Source of the DNA: Streptomyces sp. DH41
GTDB lineage: Bacteria; Actinomycetota; Actinomycetes; Streptomycetales; Streptomycetaceae
Reading direction: 5' to 3'
Assembly (NCBI RefSeq): GCF_029813785.1
Contig: NZ_JARVKY010000003.1
Coordinates: 423,090-487,089 of the forward strand
DNA: 64,000 nucleotides
Notes under the pieces: model-generated
Told to the model about the DNA's origin: nothing
What the model saw: the letters and a program-made list of their open reading frames with translations, nothing else
Database searches by the model: none
Translations under genes and position numbers: made by a program
Shown: positions 54,160-62,254 of the stretch, piece by piece
Layout: each line of letters starts with the position of its first letter
Numbering within the stretch: position 1 is the stretch's first letter

Positions 54160-54512
54160 GCGCCACCAAATCGCCCGGGACCGTCGACGGACCGCCTCTC
54201 GCGGTCGGCAAGATGTCGGATTCGAGCCCTGAGGGGACCGTGCGAAGTCTCAGGAGACAGCCGCCACGAGGCGGAGTGGGCACCGGCTGCCCCAGTCCCC
54301 TGCGAAGCCCGGCGCCACCCGTCACGCAGCCTACCCGGCTTCGATCCCGTCGACCGGCCTGCCCGCGGAATGGCCACGACGAGCAGATAGGGCTGGCCCA
54401 AGTGTGATCGCGGAATCGACCCACGCTCTGCTCCGGCGGAATCTCGAACATTCTTGACACTCGACCTTTGCCACCGCCAAGAGCCACTGGGCGAGCTACT
54501 TCACGGTCATGA
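54160..54512. other. Non-coding stretch
   Basis: No frame here has coding character on either strand and no repeat was seen. Confidence 0.4.
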
Positions 54513-54541
54513 GAATCGCCGGCTTGGCTGACCGGCGATTC
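54513..54541. repeat. 10-bp inverted repeat, 9-nt loop
   Basis: GAATCGCCGG (54513-54522) and complement (54532-54541). The core resembles the hairpin at 2113-2147. Confidence 0.5.
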
Positions 54542-54664
54542 GCTGCTGCGTTGCCGCGCTCGTTCGGCCCTCCGGGGCTATCGAATCGTTGTAGGGCGTC
54601 GAAACAACTCTTGAACTGCGAATACGCAGGCAGGGAACCTACTTGTGGGGGACCCTCATCGGAC

Positions 54665-54836
54665 GTGAGTGACGGTCCCGTCGAGCGTGACGTAGACCGC
54701 GTCGAGGTCACAGTCAGAGGCTTCGCGCCCGATGCTGAGCTACAGCGCGACAACGGCACCGCGAGCCGGCGGCGCCAGATCGTCGGCCAGAGCGAACAGG
54801 AACGGCAGGCTCGCCGCGGTGCAGCCGTTGCGTGAC
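54665..54836 (-). pseudogene. Short remnant resembling a HEAT-repeat-type protein
   Basis: Minus-strand frame: AASLPFLFALADDLAPPAR, GAVVAL, an in-frame stop, then LSIGREASDCDLDAVYVTLD. The pattern (PFLFALADD... SIGREA) recalls streptomycete HEAT-repeat proteins. Too short for certainty. Confidence 0.35.
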
Positions 54837-54963
54837 AACCGTCAGCCGTTCACGAAGTCTCTCCCCGCCAGGAATTCCATAACGAGTTCCGTCGGCTCTG
54901 GGTGATCGGACACTGCGAGGTCGGGCCCGGACGAGGCAAGCTTGCTCGAGATGGTCGAAGTTA

Positions 54964-55150
54964 TTGTCGATGACGTACCCGCTCGTCCGCGAGCTGGCCG
55001 CCGCCGCTGCCCCTCCACGGGTGCCGGTGGCGGTGACGTGCCGGGTGCTCGGGCTGGCCCGCCAGCCCTACTACCGGTGGCTGGCCCGGCCGGTCACCGA
55101 CACCGAGCTCGCCGGGGCATACCGGGCCGACGCCCTGGAGATGCGGCTCC
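54964..55150 (+). mobile_element. IS3-family orfB N-terminal fragment
   Basis: MTYPLVRELAAAA, VAVTCRVLGLARQPYYRWLA and VTDTELAGAYRADAL match the start of IS3-type integrase subunits (about 290 aa when whole). Homology ends near 55150, just before the defence genes; no DDE residues remain. Confidence 0.75.
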
Positions 55151-55252
55151 AGATCCTGAGGGGTGACGGCATCTCATGGGGCTTGTGGCTTCCTTTGCTG
55201 TGTGTTCCCGCCGGGCGTCCCAGGGTGTGTACGAGCGCAGCAAGGAGCCGCG

Positions 55253-57158
55253 ATGACCCAGCCCAGTGATCCGCGTGCCATCCCAGGCCCGCGAGACGGC
55301 TCCGCTGAACCACACGGGACCGTAGTCCCGGTGCCGCCCCGGCTCACCAAGGCGGTCATCCGCGACTTCCGGCTGCTCCGCAGAACTGAGCTGTCCTTCA
55401 CGGACAAGGTGACACTGTGCGTCGGCCGCAACAACACGGGAAAGACCTCGCTGGCAAAACTGTTCGAATTCTTCGTGGCGAGGAAGAAGGCCGCGCTGCG
55501 CATCGAGGACTTCTCCGCCGACTGCTACGAGGAGTTCCTCGCCGCCCATCGCCTCTTCGCCTCGGGTGAGGCGGAGCAGGCGCGCGACACGGTTCCGGCA
55601 GTCACCCTCACCCTCCACATCTCCTACGAGAAGGACTGCGGCCAGTACGGACCCCTGGCCCCCTTCGTGGTGGACCTTGACCCCGACTGCTCCGAGGTGG
55701 TGATCAGGTTCGCCTTCGGGTTGGGGGACGGTGCCCTGAAGGAGTTCTTCGGCGGCGTGCCGGTGGGGCCGGATGCCAGGGCCACGCTTGAGCAGCTGGG
55801 CAGAGGTATCCCGAAGCACTTCGAGATGTCGGTGATGGCGGTCGACCCGGCCGATGAGGCGAACGTCCGACCGGTCGACCTCGCGGACGTGCGCACCCTG
55901 GTGAGGGTGGACTTCGTCGAGGCGCAGCGAGGGCTGGACGACGGGAGCGACGGGCATGCCGCACCAATCGGAGCGGTCTTCGAGCAACTGCTGACCGCGG
56001 CGGAGAACGGCCTCGGTACGCGGAACTTGGTGATGATTCTGCTCAGGCTCTTCACCTGCTACCGCGACCACACGGCGACCTCTCCGGAGTCGGGGATCCA
56101 CCTCGTCTTCCTGGAGGAACCGGAGGCCCATCTGCATCCGCAGATGCAGGAGGCGTTCATCCAGCGACTCACGTACTCCGTCAATCTGTCCCCCGGATCG
56201 ACGCGTAGATGAGAGCGACGATGCCCGGGCAAAGGGGAGCGGTCGAGGAGAGCAGCACCGCAATCGACAGCAGCCCCCGGTGGAACGCTCAGTTCGTGGT
56301 GACCACCCACTCGGCACACGTGGCCAACCGGGGACACTTCTCCGACATCCGGTACTTCCGGAAGGAGGAGGACACCGTGGAGAGCGGAAGCGAGCCGGGG
56401 CCGGCCCGCACCGTCATCAAGGACCTGTCCCAGGTGACCGGCGACGAGAGGTTTCTCCGCAAGTACCTGACCCCCTCACCCGGGCCGACCTCTACTTCGC
56501 GGACAAGGCCATCCTCGTCGAGGGCGCCAGCGAGCGTATCTTCGTGCCGGCTGCGGAGGAGAAGCTGGCGGCGAGGAGGCCCGGAGAGACGCCCCAGCAC
56601 CAGTACGTGACCTTGATGGAGGTCGGAGGGGCGCATGCCCACAGGTTCTATCCGCTGCTGAAGGTTCTCGGGATTCCAGCCCTGATCATCACGGATCTTG
56701 ATCCCGTCGACGACAGGGAGCCCAAGATCCGCAAATGTCTGGTGTCCGAATCCGGACGCACGTCCAACCAGTCCATCAGGGCGTGGTCCCCCGAGATGGC
56801 CGACATCACGGTGGCCGAGCTGCTGCAGCGGGCCGAGAGGGACCCGCCGATCGCCGGCGGCAGCATGTGCCTCGCCTACCAGGTGCCGGAGGAGCCCGGC
56901 GGTCCGTGCGGCCGCACTTTCGAGGACGCCTTCGCGCTGGCCAACCGGGCCCGGTTCGGTATTTCCACAGGTGGGGCTCCTGCCGAGGAACTGGAACAAC
57001 AGGCCCGTAGCAGCGTGGAGACCAGGCGCAGCAAGGTCGACTTCGCCCTCGACCATGTCCTCGGAGACCACGACTGGCAGGTCCCGAAGTACATCAGGCG
57101 CGGCCTCGAGTGGCTCATGGCACAGGACGGGACGGCGACGAAGGCGGACGTCCAGTGA
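55253..57158 (+). pseudogene. OLD-family nuclease (GajA-like: ATPase plus Toprim), frameshifted
   Basis: ATG 55253 after AAGGAG. Frame 1 (to TGA 56212) holds the ABC-type ATPase: IRDFRLLRRTELSF, Walker A GRNNTGKTS, and Walker B LVFLEEPEAHLHPQ. Homology resumes in a second frame at about 56280 (WNAQFVVTTHSAHVANRG, the H-loop) and in a third from about 56480: ADLYFADKAILVEGASER and ITDLDPVDDREP, the Toprim Glu and DxD. So there are indels near 56200 and in a C-run at 56469-56475. Reconstructed length is about 635 aa, right for class 2 OLD nucleases. The stop overlaps a helicase gene by 4 bp, the Gabija arrangement. Confidence 0.85.
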
Positions 57159-58861
57159 CGACGGAGGCGGAAGATGTCACGCACGCGATCCTGACGGCTC
57201 TCCAGGCGGGCCGTCACTTCAAGGTGGAGGTCGGTGCCGGTGCGGGCAAGACCAGCTCACTGATCGAGGCGCTCCAGAGCATCCTGGCTGATCGCCCCCG
57301 CTACCTCCCGCGGCCCCACCAGCGCATCGCCTGCGTCACCTACACCAATGTGGCCCGCGACGAGATCATCAGCCGTACCGACCGCAGCCCGTACGTGTTC
57401 GCCGAAACCATCCATGGTTTCCTGTGGCAGCTGCTCTCCCCTTTCAGCAAGCACTTGTTGCGCCACATCGTCGAGCTGGACATCATGCTGTCGAAGATGG
57501 AGGGCCACACCTCACTGGACGGCTACACCGTCGAGTACAGCACCGGCTTTCAGAAAGTGGACCACGACAGCCGTCGCGTGCAGCTGGGTCACAACGATCT
57601 GCCCGTCCTCGCGAGGGCGTTTTTCGCCCTTCCCAAGTTCCGGGCTCTGGCTGCCGACCGGTTCCCGATCGTCTTTGTGGACGAGTACCAGGACACCCCC
57701 GCCGGTCTGGCGGAGGCCATGCTGGGCACGCCGGGCGATGAGGCCACCGCGCGCGGCCCCCTCTGCGGCTTCTTCGGGGACCATTGCCAGCAGATCTACG
57801 ACAACGCGTGCGGGGCGCTTGAGGACGCCCGCCCGATCCCGGTCTTCAGACGGCGCAATCGGCGCTCGCAGCGCGCCGTCGTGAACCTCTTGAACACGAT
57901 GCGTCCCGAATTGACGCAGACCATGGCGTCAGGAGTTGGCGAGGGCACCGTCGCCATCTATCACACCAACGAATGGGCCGGGACGAGGCTCACCCACCAC
58001 CGGAAGGGTCAGCTCGGCTGGGACGCGGCCCACGCGGCTCGGAAACGGGTACTGGACGACGCCCGCGAACGGTTATGGAGCACCGGGGCATCCGGTCACG
58101 ATGCCCAGGCGCGGGCGGAGGAGCCGAGCACGAAGATCCTCATGCTCACGCACGAGACGATCGCCGGCGAACTGGGATAATAGAAGCTCCACGGGGCCTT
58201 TCGGCGTAACGATTCCTACGTGAGGAAGGAGGACCACGCCATGGCCTTCTTCATGGACACGCTGGAACCGGCCCTGCTCCACCACCGGAACAAGCGCTAC
58301 GGCGCGATGTTCGACGCACTCGACCCCCGTGGCCGCCCACCCATCAACTCGTCGGCCGACAAGCAGGAATGGATGGCGTCCCTGACGAAACTGGGGGAGG
58401 CCCGCAAGACGGGAACGGTCGGCGACGTCCTCGACCTCTGTCTTGAGCAGCAGCTCTTCGACGGCCTGGGGAAGGTGCGCGAGCGTCACCGGAAGGCCGT
58501 GTCACCATCCGGCACCGACCCGCAGGCTGTGAGTGACGACAGGGCCGCAGCCCGGGCGGCGGCGCGGTCGAAGGAGTACCAACAACTGCGCCAAGTGCCG
58601 TACGCGGAGTTGCTGGCGTTGAGCGAGCACCTCGGCGGCGGCACGCCCTTCGCCACACAACACGGAGTCAAGGGACTGGAGCTCAACCGGGTCCTCGCCG
58701 TGGTCAGCAAGGGACACTCCCGCTTCCAGATCCCCGAGATGCTAGCTAACTTCTCCCGGCGCGACGAACTCATGGACAAGGAACTGGAGGCGTTTATCAG
58801 GGCACGCAACCTGAACCGCTCCGGGTCTGATGGAGGCTCGATTCCCTGAGAGGATCGAGTC

Positions 58862-59188
58862 ATGGCACGTCCGTCCCCCTACCCGCCCGAGCTTCGTGAG
58901 CGTGCGGTGCGCATGGTCGCGGAGATCCGCCCGAACTACCCGACCGAGTGGGCCGCGATGAAGGCGGTCGCAGCCAAGCTGGGGATCGGTGCGGCTGAGA
59001 CGGTGCGGACCTGGGTCCGCAAGGCCGAAGTCGACGGCGGCCAGCGTCCCGGCGTCACGTCCGAGGAGGCCGCGGAGATCAAGCGGCTGCGGGCCGAGAA
59101 CGCCGAGCTGCGGCGGGCCAACGAGATCCTGAAGGCGGCGTCGGCTTTCTTCGCGGCCGAGCTCGACCGGCCCTCGAAACGCTCGTAG
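58862..59188 (+). CDS. IS3-family transposase OrfA
   Basis: 108 aa. Helix-turn-helix start ARPSPYPPELRERAVRMV, AAKLGIGAAETVRTWVRKAE, then a leucine-zipper-like region EIKRLRAENAELRRANEILK. Intact and of usual length. OrfB lies in the -1 frame, as in IS3 elements that make an OrfAB fusion by frameshifting. Confidence 0.92.
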   Translation: MARPSPYPPELRERAVRMVAEIRPNYPTEWAAMKAVAAKLGIGAAETVRTWVRKAEVDGGQRPGVTSEEAAEIKRLRAENAELRRANEILKAASAFFAAELDRPSKRS

Positions 59189-59189
59189 C

Positions 59190-60103
59190 GTTCATCGACG
59201 CACACCGCCAGGTGTTCGGAGTCGAGCCGATCTGCCGTGTTCTGACCAGCCACGGACTGAAGATCGCAACGAGCACCTACTACGCCGCCAAGAACCGCGC
59301 CCCCAGCGCCCGGTCTGTCCGCGACGCCGAACTGAAGACGCAGATCAGCCGTGTCCACACGGACAACTTCAGTGTCTACGGCGTGCGGAAAGTCTGGCGG
59401 CAACTGCACCGCGAGGGCATACCGGTGGCACGCTGCACCGTCGCACGGCTGATGCGCGACCTCGGCCTGGAGGGCGCCCGACGCGGCAAGAAGGTCCGCA
59501 CCACCATCCGGGACGACGGCCAGGACAGGGCTGGTGACCTGCTCCGGCGCGACTTCACCGCGTCACGTCCGAACGAGCGGTGGGTGGCCGACTTCACCTA
59601 CGTTGCCACCTGGTCCGGGATCGTCTACGTCGCGTTCGTCGTAGACGTCTTCTCCCGCACGATCGTGGGCTGGTCCGCGGCCACCAGCAAGCGGGCCAAG
59701 CTCGTACTCGATGCCCTGGATATGGCGTTGTGGCGTCGGGACCGTGCCGGAACTCCCGCCGGACCAGGGCTGGTGCATCACTCGGATGCGGGCAGCCAGT
59801 ACACGTCTTTCGCGTTCACCGCCCACCTTCTCGAGGCCGGCATCGACGCTTCGATCGGCACCGTCGGCGACGCCCTGGACAACGCACATGGAGTCCCAGA
59901 TCGGCCCGTACAAAACGGAGTTGATATAACCGCGGAAGCCCTGGCACGGCCTTGCCGACGTCCAACTCGACACCGCGGAATGGGTCGACTGGTTCAACAA
60001 TCAGCGCCTCCACTCCGCGATCGGAGACGTCCCGCCCCACGAACACGAAACCAACTACTACGCTCAACACCAGCCCCAACCGGCGGCTGGCGTCAACGCA
60101 TAG
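59190..60103 (+). pseudogene. IS3-family transposase OrfB, frameshifted
   Basis: The rve integrase core is clear: VADFTYVATWSGIVYVAFVV (first Asp), LVHHSDAGSQYTSFAF (second Asp), and later ESQIGPYKTELI and EWVDWFNNQRLHSAIG (the Glu at the start of the first and the C-terminal block). Near 59885 the sequence GDALDNAH leaves frame, apparently lacking two bases before ATGGAGTCC, and TAA at 59928-59930 stands where ELIKP would give Lys. The element can therefore no longer move by itself. Confidence 0.85.
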
Positions 60104-60393
60104 AGCCTCCACCGATCCCGGAGCGGTTCAACCTCTTCTACGTGGCATGCTCACGGGCCAGAGAGCATTTGGCCATCTTCTTCAACACCAAACTTGAGCC
60201 CGCTGCACTGGATACCCTCCGGGAGTGGGTCGGCGAGTCCCGGATCACGTCGCTGCGGTTCGATGGGGATACGGTGGTGGGTGGCGAATGAGGGACGAGT
60301 CAGGCCGGACGGAGCCCCGGGCCAACCCCAACAAGGGATGCCCTGGGTTGCTGGTCGCCCGGATGCGATCGCCTCATGACGACCTCGGGCAGC

Positions 60394-60600
60394 TTCCGGC
60401 CGCCAAAGATCACGGAGGAGGTGGGCGAAGGTCGGAGCGCCCCGCAGTCGCTCAGCCGTGAGCTCGTGTATCTCGACTGGCCCTGGGCCGCATCCAGGGT
60501 TGAGCAGGGTCGAGAACTCTCCGGACCGTTCGCCTTCCGGGCTGATCGTCACCACCGCGACGGACAGCACTCGGTCCCGGCCACCGGCGTCACGGTCCGC
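60394..60600 (-). pseudogene. DnaQ-like 3'-5' exonuclease fragment
   Basis: Minus strand: RDRVLSVAVVTISPEGE, FSTLLNPGCGPGPVEIHELT and AERLRGAPTFAHLL match the first half of streptomycete DnaQ-type exonuclease domains (Exo I/II area: LLNPG...HIHGLT). The Exo I Asp-Glu pair that normally precedes it is altered (AVADRDAGG), and the frame beyond residue 105 is unrelated. A remnant, antisense to the end of the helicase. Confidence 0.6.
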
Positions 60601-60603
60601 GAC

Positions 60604-60966
60604 GGCATGCGTCAGGAGGTCTTCCGCCCGCTCCCCATCCACCTCGGCGCGCTGGACGAGACCCTGAAGTGGGGCGGCGAAGCCGTCCGAGGCGGCCGAT
60701 ACCCGCATCGACGTCGAGCTGACGGTTCAGGACGGCACGCCGCACCTCTGTCTCGGCCTTGACAGGGTGGACGTCCGGGCGGCTTGCGACGACGTCGCTG
60801 TGCCCGTTCCCCACCGATGAATCCGTAGATCACTTCACAACATTCCAGGAGAACCCCTGAGCAAGAACGGGTCTGGTGCAGCTTTGGGTGACAGGCTGAC
60901 CTGCCCCACGACTCAGGTTCCAGTTTTGGTGGCTAACTGACAGCCCTTCACGGAAGGCTGGCAGTC
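60604..60966. other. No identifiable gene
   Basis: A + strand frame ending ADTRIDVELTVQDG ... VAVPVPHR* near 60820 has coding-like wobble bias but no start or known domain. TGACAGCCC at 60939 probably begins the next IS3 fragment. Confidence 0.3.
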
Positions 60967-61112
60967 ATGCCTCGTCCCTATCCTCCGGAGTTCCGGGCGC
61001 GTGCCATCGCGCTGGTCCGAGCTGGCAAGCAGGCCAAACAGACGGCGGGGGAGCTCGGCATCCATCCCGTCACGTTGTCGAAGTGGTTGCGGCAAGACGA
61101 CATCGACACCCG
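60967..61112 (+). mobile_element. IS3-family orfA N-terminal fragment
   Basis: [20 protein letters not shown] and [20 protein letters not shown], a helix-turn-helix transposase start. Homology stops at about 61112. It differs from the OrfA at 58862, so it is a separate element. The 61113-61452 stretch after it shows only TGCTGAC repeats. Confidence 0.8.
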
Positions 61113-61384
61113 GGCGATCCTCGTTGAAGTCGGTCGGCGCAAGATGGTCGGCGGCCAGGAGGACATGATCACGGACGTCGCGCTCGACCTTGCTGCGGCC
61201 GGTCCCGTCCTGACCGGGAGCGATCGGTGCGGCACCTGCGGCTGCTCGTCGGAGGCGGCGTCATCGCGACCAGTGGTCGGACAGCACGTCCGCGGTGAGC
61301 CGGCCGGCTCCATCGCAAGTTCCCGGCCCTGGCAAGCATGAAGTGAATGAAAGGCGCACAACGCCTTTATAGGCAGCGTCCTGA

Positions 61385-61401
61385 TGCTGACTTTTGCTGA
61401 C
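61385..61401 (+). repeat. TGCTGAC pair before pirin copy B
   Basis: TGCTGAC at 61385-61391 and 61395-61401 (10-bp period), about 50 bp left of the 42-bp identical core. Confidence 0.45.
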
Positions 61402-61453
61402 TTTGCAGGGCTTGTAAGGCTCTGACCTGCGGAAACGCTGGCTGATGCAATAG

Positions 61454-61615
61454 TTCTGGAACTGGATCGGGCGCTCCCAGGAGGAGATCGTACAAGCACG
61501 CCGGGACTGGATGGAAGGCACACGCTTCGGCGAGGTCAAGGGGTACGACGGTGCCCCGCTGCCCGCCCCCGAGCTACCGGCAGTCCCATTGAAGCCTCGT
61601 GGAAGACTCCGTTGA
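61454..61615 (+). pseudogene. Pirin-family 3' fragment (copy B)
   Basis: FWNWIGRSQEEIVQARRDW, EGTRFGEVKGYDG-like middle, ending PLKPRGRLR and TGA 61613-61615. Same C-terminal 53 residues as copy A with mostly synonymous changes, which suggests selection acted on both as coding ends at some time. Confidence 0.6.
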
Positions 61616-61784
61616 CCTGCGGACATGCCTGAGCTGGGCGGCTGTTGAGCGGTATGTGCTCCGGTGTCGCCCGCCACGACTGCAATCGCTGGCGGAAGAG
61701 CGCCTCAGTGGGATCGCAGGGCTGAATCCGCATGGAGGGCGATTCCGAAGTGTGGCCATCCGTGGGCAGCCGTGGCAGGACACT

Positions 61785-61802
61785 TGCTGACCTCATGCTG
61801 AC
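61785..61802 (+). repeat. TGCTGAC pair (copy B)
   Basis: TGCTGAC at 61785-61791 and 61796-61802 (11-bp period), the counterpart of 5138-5155; the third heptamer of copy A is changed to CCCTGAC. Confidence 0.5.
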
Positions 61803-62180
61803 TTCCCTGACGTGGCGTCAGGTACGGCCGATTGGCTCTGTCCGTCTTTCCGGCGGGTGGCGTGATCTTGTTGCTGAGGGCCCGCGGTCGGACGAATGCC
61901 GACTCCCGCACCTCCGGGCTCCGCCACGTTGGAGCGTCAGGCTTTCGCTGCATGGCGTTGTAGAGAGGTGACAAGGTCGAACATCGTTCACAGGTTTCAC
62001 GCGGACTTACAGGGAGGCCGATCGAGAGTGCCAATAGATTCTCGCGTGCTGGCCGTGTGGCGCCTCAGCGCTCCGTGACGATGATGATTGGGGCGATGCC
62101 CTCGACAGGAACCGTAGTCCCCGCAACCATCCCTGCGGCGCGGGGAGCAGGGCATCGCCTAGTCCGGAAGCACAGCCATC

Positions 62181-62216
62181 CTGGGGCTACCCCCGCGCCC
62201 GCGGGGGTAGCCCCAG
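62181..62216. terminator. Perfect 16-bp hairpin after the WD40 gene
   Basis: CTGGGGCTACCCCCGC (62181-62196), loop GCCC, exact complement 62201-62216. It lies 39 bp past the WD40 stop on the minus strand and is the most stable hairpin in the window. Confidence 0.85.
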
Positions 62217-62254
62217 GCGTATGGAACCGCTTGGCTGCGGGAGCATCCGAGGAC

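Larger units (their letters stand above)
58812..60130 (+). mobile_element. IS3-family insertion sequence, 1319 bp, with 3-bp target duplication
   Basis: The 28-bp terminal inverted repeats (58812-58839 and 60103-60130) both begin TGAACCGCTCCGGG and end GGAGGCTC internally, with about 24 of 28 positions matching. ACC is duplicated at 58809-58811 and 60131-60133. Removing the element and one ACC rejoins the helicase as RARN-LFYVACSRAREH with no shift, proving the exact boundaries. It carries orfA and a damaged orfB. Confidence 0.93.
57155..60291 (+). pseudogene. UvrD/PcrA-like helicase (GajB-like), two in-frame stops and an IS insertion
   Basis: GTG 57155 overlaps the nuclease stop (GTGA). Walker A VGAGAGKTSS, motif Ia CVTYTNVARDEI, Walker B IVFVDEYQDTP and motif III GFFGDHCQQIYD identify superfamily 1. 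At 58178-58183 the frame meets TAA TAG back to back (after IAGEL-G), then continues unshifted: KLHGAFRRNDSYVRKED, AMAFFMDTLEP, ATQHGVKGLELNRVL (motif V). An IS3 element splits it at 58811; beyond 60133 motif VI resumes as LFYVACSRAREHL and the gene ends at 60291. Without the IS it encodes 604 codons. In Gabija, GajA cuts DNA and GajB senses or unwinds it; here both genes are broken. Confidence 0.88.
61453..62088 (+). repeat. Long direct repeat, copy B (partner 4806-5450)
   Basis: The first 42 bp are identical to copy A. The pirin tail and several later blocks match, including the stretch at 61736-61802 and ATGGCGTTGTAGAGAGGTG near 61952. Overall similarity by eye is clearly below the core, so the copies have diverged or came from different elements. 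Left similarity ends at 61453. Confidence 0.75.

Noticed and set aside
62181..62216. Possible CRISPR-type repeat because of the GC-rich palindrome
   Set aside because: Only one copy is present with no spacer array or cas gene; it fits a terminator.
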